Part shown: positions 18,127-26,829 of the stretch, piece after piece | Numbering within the stretch: position 1 is the stretch's first letter | Layout of the letters: every line of letters starts with the position of its first letter | Source: an uncultured Verrucomicrobiota bacterium | Lineage (GTDB): Bacteria > Verrucomicrobiota > Kiritimatiellia > SS1-B-03-39 > UBA6053 | Assembly (NCBI GenBank): GCA_937127435.1 | Contig: CAKZLZ010000052.1 | Span: 1 to 64,000, forward strand | Direction: 5' to 3' | Length of the DNA stretch: 64,000 nt | Program-made: the position numbers and the translations under genes | Notes under the pieces: generated by a model | The model's database searches: none | What the model saw: only the letters and a program-made list of their open reading frames with translations | Told to the model about the DNA's origin: nothing

Positions 18127-19851
18127 TTATTTCTTTAAGACCAGGCAACTGATACTCCGGGGAGGAACCGTAAAGTTTCCGTCCTTAAGGGTCACCTGCT
18201 GCGCTTCCTCTGTAAAGTGCCGGTAAGCTTCATCTGCAGGTTCATCCCGGGCCAGCATCACATACAAAGTGGCTTCCGCATCTGCGGCCACATGAAAACC
18301 TGAAAGGTTCACGGTCTGCTCCTGCTCAAAGGAGCGGTTGATCATATGGACAAAAACCGAATCATCATCCACAGTGGAGACCGCATCAAATTGTGATACG
18401 GAATGTTTATGCCATCTCAAATCATAAAGGGGTTGATGCTCTTTATGATTTTCGATGGTGAGGGGAAGAAAGAAGGCCCCGTGATGCTTCCGATAAAACC
18501 AGGAGGTCTGACCCTGTGCACCATAATGAAGGGGTGCACCGTCCCTTCCTGAATAATTTACCGCGGCGATGTCCCAGCCTTTGCCGATCAACATACGTTG
18601 GGTCGCAAGTTCAGTCGCGGACGCATCACGAAAAAATCCGTGGTACATGGATGCGATCCCCAGACCTACCGCGTTGCGGAAAGGGAACCCCACTTGCCCG
18701 TCCGCCTTCTGCCATCCCCAGCCATTCCAATTCCATTCGGTATAGGCCATCTTATATCCCAGGGAAGTATATTCATTCCCACTGCGGTTAAACGCCATGC
18801 ACATCCCGTCGGTATAAACCCCGGGCATCGCACTCAGCCGCATCCAGTAATCATAAGGATGTTCAATCCCTTCCACGGGTACGTCCTCCCCTTCCCGCGT
18901 TAAGGTGTATGAAGACATCGGGCTGTAAAAATGTTTGGCGAGAAAACCGACTTCCTTCCGGATCTCCGGATCCCGCAAAACGATTTGATCCACCTTAAAC
19001 ATCATACCTTCGTCGATAATGATTTTAATATCGGGATCAATTTCCCGGATGAGCCGGACATAAGTAAGGATACATTCCTTCATCCATTCCGCCACCACCT
19101 GCCGTTGAGCTTCCGTCGGTTTCACGTCCCCGCCCCGAAGCCCCGGATCTAATCCCAGGCCCACCAGCACATCTTTTTCCCAACGGTCCAAAAACCATTC
19201 ATTTCCGATCTGTACATATTCAGCGCCGAAAGGTTCGGAATGTCCATTTTCAGCCCGGATCGCCGGCCAGTCCGGCATGCCTTCCGGCAAATCCGCCCCC
19301 TGCGGGGCATTACAGTAGGCCAAAATCCCCACATGATTCACGGCGGCTTCCCGAAGGGGTTTTTTACGGGCACAGGCTTCCAAAAAGTTCAAAACGATGA
19401 TCGTTTCATTGCCCAGCGTTTTTTGCAGATTCCAATATTCGTCCCAACCAAAGTTATTGGTGATGGTGTGATTTGTCGGATCTTTGAATGAGAAATACAT
19501 TCCCCGGGTGACCGGCCGCTCAGTGCCGAACCTTCCGGGGACATGATCGATCATGTCCCGCCAATCAATGTAATCGATGTCTGATCCGCCGGGAAACCGG
19601 ATAACCGGAATCTTCATGGCCTGAATCAACTCCAGCGCTTCCGCATCCAGATTTCCATCCGCATCGCAAATTCCTTCAGGCCCCGGTTCACCAAAGCTGG
19701 CCCGTTCCAAAAATTGCCCGAATATTTTCTCAGGAATGGGGTGAGTGGGCTCATCGCCCAATTGTAGTTTCACAACCGGCAGTTCGGATTGACTGAACAA
19801 AGAGGTAGACATCATGATGAACGCAATAAAGGGAAGGCGGTTAATTTTCAT
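18127..19851 (-). CDS. Secreted GH51-type alpha-L-arabinofuranosidase-like hydrolase
   Basis: A 574-residue exported enzyme with signal peptide (about 1-21, ending SLFSQ). GH51/clan GH-A marks are clear: IFGQFLERA near the N-terminus, IRFPGG (84-89), the acid/base E218 in QIGNEW, and the presumed nucleophile E372 in YTEWNWNG. A C-terminal beta-sandwich (about 480-574) follows the barrel, as in arabinofuranosidases. Such enzymes release terminal arabinofuranose, but GH51 also includes endoglucanases, so the activity remains a prediction. The facing esterase is likely part of the same pathway. Confidence 0.85.
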   Translation of the reverse strand: MKINRLPFIAFIMMSTSLFSQSELPVVKLQLGDEPTHPIPEKIFGQFLERASFGEPGPEGICDADGNLDAEALELIQAMKIPVIRFPGGSDIDYIDWRDMIDHVPGRFGTERPVTRGMYFSFKDPTNHTITNNFGWDEYWNLQKTLGNETIIVLNFLEACARKKPLREAAVNHVGILAYCNAPQGADLPEGMPDWPAIRAENGHSEPFGAEYVQIGNEWFLDRWEKDVLVGLGLDPGLRGGDVKPTEAQRQVVAEWMKECILTYVRLIREIDPDIKIIIDEGMMFKVDQIVLRDPEIRKEVGFLAKHFYSPMSSYTLTREGEDVPVEGIEHPYDYWMRLSAMPGVYTDGMCMAFNRSGNEYTSLGYKMAYTEWNWNGWGWQKADGQVGFPFRNAVGLGIASMYHGFFRDASATELATQRMLIGKGWDIAAVNYSGRDGAPLHYGAQGQTSWFYRKHHGAFFLPLTIENHKEHQPLYDLRWHKHSVSQFDAVSTVDDDSVFVHMINRSFEQEQTVNLSGFHVAADAEATLYVMLARDEPADEAYRHFTEEAQQVTLKDGNFTVPPRSISCLVLKK

Positions 19852-19989
19852 GCAGAATTTCTGAATGAAAATTCTTCGAATTCAAGCGGAACCCTGAAAA
19901 ATAATCAAACGAGTGATTGAATTGACAAATCAATGAAAACCAAACATGAAAGAACGATACGTTTTCAAAGTACCCACCCCATTGATCTT

Positions 19990-21417
19990 ATGCAACATAT
20001 CCGATTCAACTTTACATTACTCCTGCTTCTTACTGCCGGCATACTCCATGGGGCTCCCTCAGATACACTCACATCATTTGGTGTCACCTGGAAGTTTGAC
20101 CGCCCGGTTGAAAACGGAACCTTTATCACCGGAGATCCATGGATTATCGGCCCCGCACAAGTGATTGCGATTACCAACGATAAAAACGATCCTAATTTCT
20201 CCCCCAAGAAAGGACAAAACGGATCGATGTTGAACCCCTTGTCCGATCCGAAAGGCCGAAACCATCAGGGTTACGATGAAAGTTTAAATTCATATAAAGA
20301 ATCCTTAAATGCCGCCCTGCCAAATGGTGAACCCGTAAGCGGATCCAACCCCATCCAGCTTCGGGCTGGAGACTCATTAATCTCCATGGTCAGTTGGTTG
20401 TATAACAGTCAAAGTGATGCGGAAGCAGGAATCCCCTCTTTCAATGGTGGAACCAAAGCCCCGCGGCCGGTCACCCGTTCTGCCAGTATTCTGACCGTGC
20501 TGGACAAAGCACCGCCTGCAAACAGCTTCCGCCCTCCCTATGTGAAAGATTTCAGAGGCAAATTTCACACCCTCAATGAAATACGATGGGACCGGCTCAA
20601 AAATCTGCCTGCACCGTCATCCGCTCCGGATGCCAACAGACTCATCCAAAAAGTTGACCGCCCATGGGTGGATCACGTTTTTGAATATCTGGGAGCCATG
20701 GTGCATCCTTCAGAGCACATGCCGAATTACGGTCGGGACATGGGCAATATCATCGGCAATGCGACCCTGCTGGTAAACACCGATATCCCCCTGAAACAAA
20801 AGCAACAACTGTCGATTTATCTCATCCAATACGGAATTGATCTCACCGGGATTGCGGATGCAGGCGGTGGCTGGCGCGCAAACGGCGGACATGCACTCGG
20901 ACGTAAATGGCCTATTCTTTTTACCGGCATTCTACTGGATGATTCCCATATGCTTGAAGTTGGCGAATGGGACCGCACCTTCAATCAAGGGGTGGAATTC
21001 CAGGAAGATCAAAATTATTTTTACGTGTCCGATGCCGAAGTGGATTTAACCAACAGCTCGAAATGGAAACCCGACCACCGCAATGTGAAAAAAGGTCAGG
21101 CAAATCCCTACACGGAGCAAGACATCGGCATGCCGGAATGGGGCATCCGCCACGCCTACAAGCCCCAGTCCGACAACAATCATATGAATGCGGTTTATCG
21201 AGACATCAATGGCGGGGTTGCACCGGCATTTGCATTGGCGGCCCTTATCATGGGCGGACGGGATGCATGGAACCACGAAGCTTTCTTTGATTATCAGGAC
21301 CGATACATGAGTCATCCCGAGCGGCCGGCCCGTGGCACAAATGCTGTGGATAGCTTTGTTCAGAACATGTGGGAAATGTACCGGAAAGATTATCCCCCGG
21401 TTTGGACATCCAAATAG
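19990..21417 (+). CDS. Secreted protein of unknown family, glycan-locus associated
   Basis: Start ATG 19990 is chosen because it gives a clean signal peptide (MQHIRFNFTLLLLLTAGILHG); an in-frame ATG at 19933 would add 19 polar residues before it. The mature protein (about 455 aa) begins with a beta-rich domain (SFGVTWKFDRPVENGTFITG, then GDSLISMVSWLY). A region rich in His, Trp and Gly follows (WRANGGHALGRKW, DNNHMNAVYRDINGG) with helical spacing. It could be a two-domain carbohydrate-active enzyme with a helical toroid. No known catalytic signature is recognisable. It sits upstream of the alginate-export-type porin gene. Confidence 0.65.
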   Translation: MQHIRFNFTLLLLLTAGILHGAPSDTLTSFGVTWKFDRPVENGTFITGDPWIIGPAQVIAITNDKNDPNFSPKKGQNGSMLNPLSDPKGRNHQGYDESLNSYKESLNAALPNGEPVSGSNPIQLRAGDSLISMVSWLYNSQSDAEAGIPSFNGGTKAPRPVTRSASILTVLDKAPPANSFRPPYVKDFRGKFHTLNEIRWDRLKNLPAPSSAPDANRLIQKVDRPWVDHVFEYLGAMVHPSEHMPNYGRDMGNIIGNATLLVNTDIPLKQKQQLSIYLIQYGIDLTGIADAGGGWRANGGHALGRKWPILFTGILLDDSHMLEVGEWDRTFNQGVEFQEDQNYFYVSDAEVDLTNSSKWKPDHRNVKKGQANPYTEQDIGMPEWGIRHAYKPQSDNNHMNAVYRDINGGVAPAFALAALIMGGRDAWNHEAFFDYQDRYMSHPERPARGTNAVDSFVQNMWEMYRKDYPPVWTSK

Positions 21418-21621
21418 AAATTTTTCAGGTCTCCACCTGAAGAATCCCGTGGGAAAAAGCAGCGGTCAGACTTTGATCCGTCCTTTTCAGTCCGCCTCTT
21501 TCCATGCCGGGAATCAAACGGGGTGGCGCCCCGGAAAATTATATTTGCATATGGAAAAACCCGCTTGACCTCTCGCTTTAATAGGCAAAGATGAGCATGC
21601 ATTAACCCATATCAAATAATT

Positions 21622-22875
21622 ATGAAAAATTCCCACCCATTCATTCGTACGACGCTCTCGCTCACACTTCTCAGTGGCATGACCCTTCTTCATGCGCAGG
21701 AAGCCGAACCCCCAAAGGGCAACCTGCCTTTTCTGGAAGCTCTTTCCAACGGAACGCCATGGGCCCAAATCCGCCTTCGCTATGAAACAGCCGATCAGGA
21801 AGGCAAAGAAAATGCCATCGCGGAAACCGGGCGCATTCGCCTGGGATACGAAACGGAATCCTGGTTTAATTTAAAAGGAGGCATGGAGTTTGAAGCTTCC
21901 CGGGCCGTGGACGTGGACAGCTATAATGCGGCGGGTGTAACTGGAAATCCGGACAAGTCCGTCATCGCAGATCCACCCACAACGGAAGTGAATCAGGCTT
22001 ATCTGACCTATACCTACGAAGACAACAGCCTGCAAGTGGGCCGCCAACGTCTGGTTATCGGCAATGTGCGCTTTGTGGGAGATGTGGGTTGGCGTCAGAA
22101 CAACCAGACCTTCGATGCCGCCACTTTCCGAAGCACAGCATTGAATGATGTCAGCTTTCTCTACAGCTACATCAACCAAGTCAACCGCATCTTCGGATCC
22201 GAAGCCGCCCCCGAGCGGAGCAACCCGGAATCTGACAGTCACGCTGTTTATATCACCTACGGAGGATTGGAAAATATAGACCTTGGCGCTTATACATATT
22301 TACTGGATATCGAAGGTGCGGCCGAAGTCGCCACCAACTCTTACGGTGCCTTTGCTTCCGGAAAACACGCACTCACCGATGCTTCGACCTGGGGATGGCG
22401 TTTGGAAGGCGCCTATCAGGAGAGCGCCTCCAGCAATCCAGAAGACTATGATGTGATGTACTACCACCTCACCCTCAACAGTGGATGTGAGTTTGCGGAT
22501 GTGGTCCTTGGCTTCGAATCCCTTGGTTCCGACACAGCGACTTCCGGAGAAAACCGTTCTTTCAGCACCCCCTTGGCAACACTGCATAAATTCAATGGAT
22601 GGGCGGATGTCTTTTTGACCACTCCCCCGGAAGGGCTGGAAGATTTTTATATCGCACTGGTAGGTAAACTTCCCAAAGAAGTTATCGCCAAAGCGATCTA
22701 TCATGATTTCAGTTCTGAAACCGGCAGTATGAGCTACGGAGATGAAATTGATCTGTGGTTGGAAAAGGATTTTCCCGCCCTCGGAAAAGTCATCCTCAGT
22801 TATGCCAATTATTCCGCCAATGAATTCGGCGTAGACACCGAACGCTTTTCCGTGGAACTGAATGTCGCCTTTTAA
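21622..22875 (+). CDS. Alginate-export-type outer-membrane porin
   Basis: A 417-residue exported beta-barrel protein with signal peptide (about 1-25, ending LLHAQ). The mature part opens with an alginate-export-domain pattern (WAQIRLRYETADQEG, then TGRIRLGYETESW). LTYTYEDNSLQVGRQRLVIGNVRFVGDVGWRQN is represented by alternating strands characteristic of AlgE-like and related 16-18-stranded porins. The protein ends in a beta-strand (FSVELNVAF) with terminal Phe, as required by the BAM machinery. It is the only outer-membrane uptake candidate in the locus and may replace a SusC/D system for acidic oligosaccharides. Confidence 0.85.
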   Translation: MKNSHPFIRTTLSLTLLSGMTLLHAQEAEPPKGNLPFLEALSNGTPWAQIRLRYETADQEGKENAIAETGRIRLGYETESWFNLKGGMEFEASRAVDVDSYNAAGVTGNPDKSVIADPPTTEVNQAYLTYTYEDNSLQVGRQRLVIGNVRFVGDVGWRQNNQTFDAATFRSTALNDVSFLYSYINQVNRIFGSEAAPERSNPESDSHAVYITYGGLENIDLGAYTYLLDIEGAAEVATNSYGAFASGKHALTDASTWGWRLEGAYQESASSNPEDYDVMYYHLTLNSGCEFADVVLGFESLGSDTATSGENRSFSTPLATLHKFNGWADVFLTTPPEGLEDFYIALVGKLPKEVIAKAIYHDFSSETGSMSYGDEIDLWLEKDFPALGKVILSYANYSANEFGVDTERFSVELNVAF

Positions 22876-22916
22876 GAATTAGGTCTGCACCCTCTCAATT
22901 ATCGACGGGGAAATTC

Positions 22917-22944
22917 AACCCACCGAATGAAAATCCGGTGGGTT
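22917..22944 (+). terminator. Hairpin between convergent genes, possible terminator
   Basis: Nine-bp perfect stem (AACCCACCG with CGGTGGGTT) and ten-base loop in the gap between the porin gene and the convergent hydrolase gene. There is no strong T-run on either side, so termination efficiency is doubtful. Confidence 0.45.
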
Positions 22945-22985
22945 CCCTTACCTGATGTCGATGGAGAGTCTTCACCCCTCAAAAA

Positions 22986-24095
22986 TTACACCAGAGCCTG
23001 GTACGCCAGGCGTTTCACATGATCCATAATCCCGGTGGGCACATTCGCCCGCACCTGAATCATAATCATAACCACCATATTTTCTTCGGGACTAATCCAG
23101 ATCTGGGTTCCGGCAGCCCCTCCCCATCCGAAGTCACCTTTACAAGCCAGACTGCGGGAACGGTGAGGATCTGTCATGACTGAAACTCCCAGACCAAATC
23201 GGAAAGACTGAATACCGATTTCCAGATTGGGATGCCCCACAGGTAAATGATCAGCCGTCATCAAATCCACGGATTTGCGACCTAAAATGGTTCCCCCGGG
23301 GTAATGCCCCTTGTTCAACAACATCCGGCAAAAAGTCATATAATCAGCCGCCGAGGACAACAGTCCTGCGGAACCGCTCAGATAAGGATTCTCCCGGCGA
23401 AAACGACTCTCGGGACCCGACGGATCCTGCACCGTCAATTTTCCTTCCTGGTGATATTGATAACACACCGTGAAACGCTCAGCTTGGTCTTCCCGCAGTG
23501 TGAACCCGGTATCTTTCATCCCCAATGGTTCAAAAATCCGCTCTTGCAGGAAGACATCAAAAGATTTCCCGCTTACAATTTCGACGATGCGTGCCAGGAC
23601 ATCGGTCGAATAGCCGTAGATCCATTTTGTGTCCGGTTCTGCAGCCAGCGGCAGCGTGGCCAGTTCATCGCAGAAACTTTCCAGGCTATGGTCCGATGCA
23701 AGCAGCCCTTCTAAATTGTGTTTCTGATCCAGCCCGCCACAGTGGCGGAGCAAATCGTAAATGGTACATTCATGATCAGCGAATGCGGGAATATAAACAC
23801 CCGCCTTGTCATTTAAATCGAGGCCCCCTTCTTCGTATACCATCAACAATGCCACCGAAGTCACGATTTTGGTCATCGAATAAATCCTGAAAATACTGTC
23901 TTCCCCCATGGGTAATTTTTTTTCAATATCCCGCCAGCCTTGCACATCCCGGTAAACATTTTTACCGTTGCGCTCTATGAGCGTCACCGCCCCGGGAAGT
24001 TTCCCCGAGGAAACCTTTTCTTCAATATAATCATGAATCCGTTGTAATCGTTCCGGACACAAACCTGAATCGACAGAAGCAGTATGTTCACTCAT
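22986..24095 (-). CDS. Class C beta-lactamase-like serine hydrolase
   Basis: A 369-residue serine hydrolase of the penicillin-binding-protein fold. The nucleophile motif SMTK (S73, K76) and a YST motif (in YGYSTDVL, replacing YxN) are present. There is no signal peptide, so it is probably a cytoplasmic esterase (EstB-like) rather than an antibiotic-resistance enzyme. A GAGG ribosome site precedes the ATG. It follows the upstream secreted-protein gene by 13 bases and is probably co-transcribed. Deacylation of an imported sugar is a reasonable guess. Confidence 0.85.
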   Translation of the reverse strand: MSEHTASVDSGLCPERLQRIHDYIEEKVSSGKLPGAVTLIERNGKNVYRDVQGWRDIEKKLPMGEDSIFRIYSMTKIVTSVALLMVYEEGGLDLNDKAGVYIPAFADHECTIYDLLRHCGGLDQKHNLEGLLASDHSLESFCDELATLPLAAEPDTKWIYGYSTDVLARIVEIVSGKSFDVFLQERIFEPLGMKDTGFTLREDQAERFTVCYQYHQEGKLTVQDPSGPESRFRRENPYLSGSAGLLSSAADYMTFCRMLLNKGHYPGGTILGRKSVDLMTADHLPVGHPNLEIGIQSFRFGLGVSVMTDPHRSRSLACKGDFGWGGAAGTQIWISPEENMVVMIMIQVRANVPTGIMDHVKRLAYQALV

Positions 24096-24108
24096 CTTAA
24101 CCTCAAAG

Positions 24109-25440
24109 TTATTGTTGGGCAGACCAGACAGCAGGTGTACGCGGAATCACGACCGTGTCTTCTTCTACCGGTTGGTTGATCTGATCATAAAAAGTTTTCG
24201 ATGCCTCATCCTCCAAATATTTCTTACCGAAACCGATGAAGGGCTGTGCCGTATCCGGGTTTAAATATTTTTCCTGAATATATCCTTCCGCACCTACGCC
24301 CCCTTTCCAAGAGCTGGCAGCATTCGCCAACTGCTGGGCTTCGTGAGGGCCTTGAAAGGCGAGTTGATGTATAACCGGGTCGAAGTTGGCAAGTTCCGGT
24401 GAAAGAAAACGCCCTTTAATCCACTTACTGGTTTCACCACTCACCGAGCGGTATTCCGGATTTTCCATGTCGCCGTTCCAACACATTTCTTTTTGTGTTT
24501 TAATGAAACGGGCAAGATCTTCATCATCAAACAACAAACCGTGACGGTAAAGATTTACGGCAATAGAAACCGAGGAAACATACCATGCTGCATTCGGATC
24601 GGGGGCCATCCAGCCGACCCGCCATGCATCCTCTTTCTCCGGATGAATATCCCATTCCCCCGCCGGCACCCAGGACATCCATTCATAATGACCGTCCTTC
24701 AAAATCAGATTTGATTTATACCAGGCCCCCACCTGCAGCGCCCGCTGCATGTAAACCGGATTTTCCGTCACGCGGTAGAGTGCGAGGAGTCCATTCACCA
24801 TGATCGAAAGCTTCTCAAAGGAGAGACTTACCCCTTCCTGGATCGGATAATCCAACCAACGATAGACGCCCCCCTTTCCGGGGATTTCCCTGAAGTGTTC
24901 ACGGGCATCCCACTTGGGGAAAAGCTGTTCTTCCATCAGGGTCAAATACTGTTTGATGGTCTCTGCATTTTCAGTGGCATAATCCTCATCCTGTTTTGCC
25001 AATTCCACCCAACGGGCCAGAATGCCGACAGCCCGGAAATTGGTTTGAATCTCATCCACTTCAAGCGCCGGATTGTCTTTAGGTTTGCGGTCCGGCAAGG
25101 TCGGGCCGTACCATCCCAAATATCCGTCAGGTCCTTTTTCCATCAGCCCTTGAAATACCGCAAAGCTGTCCCGGAACAGGTCCAAATATTTTGTATCGCG
25201 GGTCAGCTCGTAACTCGTCAACATCCCGTTCAAATACCGGAACTCCACCCAACAAAATCCTTCCGGCCCCTTTTCTTTCAGCTTTGCTTTCAGTTTATCC
25301 GTATCTACATTTTGAGCAAAGTCTGTCATGTGCGCAGTAAATGCTTCCTGAATCTTCAGATCCGATGCGGTCGGTTCCTGCGAATAGAGAGAGAATCGGC
25401 ACAGGGCCAATAGAATACAATATATTCCGGTTTTTATCAT
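24109..25440 (-). CDS. Secreted protein with predicted alpha/alpha-barrel, unassigned
   Basis: ATG at 25440 is chosen because GGAG lies six bases upstream; a TTG four codons earlier is less likely. The protein has 443 residues with signal peptide MIKTGIYCILLALCRFSLYS. The mature part repeats helical pairs with hydrophobic and aromatic faces (FRYLNGMLTSYELTRDTKYL, KLSIMVNGLLALYRVTENPVY), as in six-hairpin glycosidase folds, and has a Trp-rich segment (HYEWMSWVPAGEWD) that may line a sugar groove. No family signature is recognised. It is the first gene of a pair with the serine hydrolase. Confidence 0.65.
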   Translation of the reverse strand: MIKTGIYCILLALCRFSLYSQEPTASDLKIQEAFTAHMTDFAQNVDTDKLKAKLKEKGPEGFCWVEFRYLNGMLTSYELTRDTKYLDLFRDSFAVFQGLMEKGPDGYLGWYGPTLPDRKPKDNPALEVDEIQTNFRAVGILARWVELAKQDEDYATENAETIKQYLTLMEEQLFPKWDAREHFREIPGKGGVYRWLDYPIQEGVSLSFEKLSIMVNGLLALYRVTENPVYMQRALQVGAWYKSNLILKDGHYEWMSWVPAGEWDIHPEKEDAWRVGWMAPDPNAAWYVSSVSIAVNLYRHGLLFDDEDLARFIKTQKEMCWNGDMENPEYRSVSGETSKWIKGRFLSPELANFDPVIHQLAFQGPHEAQQLANAASSWKGGVGAEGYIQEKYLNPDTAQPFIGFGKKYLEDEASKTFYDQINQPVEEDTVVIPRTPAVWSAQQ

Positions 25441-25597
25441 TTTTTGCTCCAAGGGTAAGGTACAACGATTGATCTAAAGATGCTCAAAATTCAATCAGGA
25501 AAGAGTGAAATATAGTGTTTCGCAATATACCTGCGATATCACAACCAGGACAAGTCAGCTAAAAGCAAGTTTCCGTTCTCCGAAGTGAATTAAAAAC

Positions 25598-26596
25598 TTA
25601 TTTCCAATCCACTGTGACTTCACCCGCATCCACGGGAACCTCGATGAGAAGTTTATCCTGAAGCACCGTATGTCTTAATGCCTGTCCCTTTCCGTTAAGT
25701 GCCCTGGCGACTTGAACATTCGCCTGCGGGATGACCACAGTTAAATCCGAATTAAATGTCGCCACATCTTCCAGGGAGCTCGCGATGGAAAAGGTCAGCT
25801 GATGGTCAGACTGCTTCACCATGACGATTTCCGAATGCTCCCGTTGCCATACGTAGCGGCCCACCGTTCCCATGGGGGCAATCCAGAGTTTATCCTGTTG
25901 GGATACCAGCCACTCACAATGGATCCGGAACTGCTCTTTACTGTCGAAGGGTGAATACCCTGACACAATGGCATGCACCATTGGAATCACCCACTCGCCC
26001 TCATCAATGGATGTAAGGATTTTTTCACGCATCTTTTCTTCATTCCACTTACGTTTCCCGGCATTTCCGTAGGTCATCCGTCGTGCCTGAGGCAATAGGT
26101 TGTTGTCCCGGATAAAATAATGATGCTCTTGAATTTTTTCAACTACCGGCTCGGTGAGTTTCGAACCACCCGGCATCGCATAGGATACCGGTACCTGTCC
26201 GGTCCGTTCTGCGATCAATTTCCAAGAGCCATTCACCAACCAATCCAACGTTTCAGCATCCACTTCATGAAGTTTTTGCCCCACATACCCGTGAGTCCCT
26301 AATTCGTGTCCCTGCTTAAGCAAGGCGTTCGCCTCCTCCCAATTGATGGTGGCCGCACGTTTTTTGGGGCCTTCCATCGCTTCGGGAATAAGAAAAAAGG
26401 TTCCCTTAATTCCCAAAGGTTCAATAATCTCAATGGTATTGTTCACCTGACCACGAAACCCGTCATCAAAAGTAAAACTGAAAGCCGCAGCTTTGTCATC
26501 TTTATAAGGGGCAAGTCGCACTTGAGCAAAAAGGGAAGAAATGGATGTAAGGAAGAAAATGCTGAATAAAAAAGGGAAACGGAAGGTTGGTTTCAT
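25598..26596 (-). CDS. Secreted polysaccharide deacetylase (NodB/CE4-like)
   Basis: A 332-residue exported protein with signal peptide (about 1-25, ending SLFAQ). The NodB homology domain has motif 1 TFDDG (42-46) and motif 2 HELGTHGY (97-104) with H102 as likely metal ligand. A weaker GGS/P barrel motif (MPGGSK) follows. The C-terminal ~90 residues are a beta-rich extension (QLTFSIASSLEDV onward). The enzyme would remove N- or O-acetyl groups from a polysaccharide. The first metal His of classical HxxxH is altered to HELGTH, so metal binding needs checking. It faces gcvT divergently. Confidence 0.85.
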   Translation of the reverse strand: MKPTFRFPFLFSIFFLTSISSLFAQVRLAPYKDDKAAAFSFTFDDGFRGQVNNTIEIIEPLGIKGTFFLIPEAMEGPKKRAATINWEEANALLKQGHELGTHGYVGQKLHEVDAETLDWLVNGSWKLIAERTGQVPVSYAMPGGSKLTEPVVEKIQEHHYFIRDNNLLPQARRMTYGNAGKRKWNEEKMREKILTSIDEGEWVIPMVHAIVSGYSPFDSKEQFRIHCEWLVSQQDKLWIAPMGTVGRYVWQREHSEIVMVKQSDHQLTFSIASSLEDVATFNSDLTVVIPQANVQVARALNGKGQALRHTVLQDKLLIEVPVDAGEVTVDWK

Positions 26597-26829
26597 AAAT
26601 ACCGAATTGAAGTTTGTAACTATTGTGGAAGACTCAGACTGTGGAAAACACCTGCTTTTGCAAGCGAACAGTCAAAAATTCACCTTTAAAAGGCATCATA
26701 TCCAGAAACCGGATGAAAAACGGCGTAACTTTTCCAAGCCTTGACTGGACAGGAGCCGTTGAAATTGACATTACCTATCCGCAATGCGTTTTTACATAAC
26801 GTAACAATAGACCCTGACCCCCGGATGGT

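Noticed and set aside
11017-26596. SusC/SusD-type polysaccharide utilisation locus
   Set aside because: No TonB-dependent receptor and no SusD-like lipoprotein are encoded; the only outer-membrane protein has alginate-export-porin features.
26597-26829. Glycine riboswitch upstream of gcvT
   Set aside because: I looked for the GGAGAG/ACCGAAGGGGCAA-type consensus and the paired aptamer layout and did not find them.
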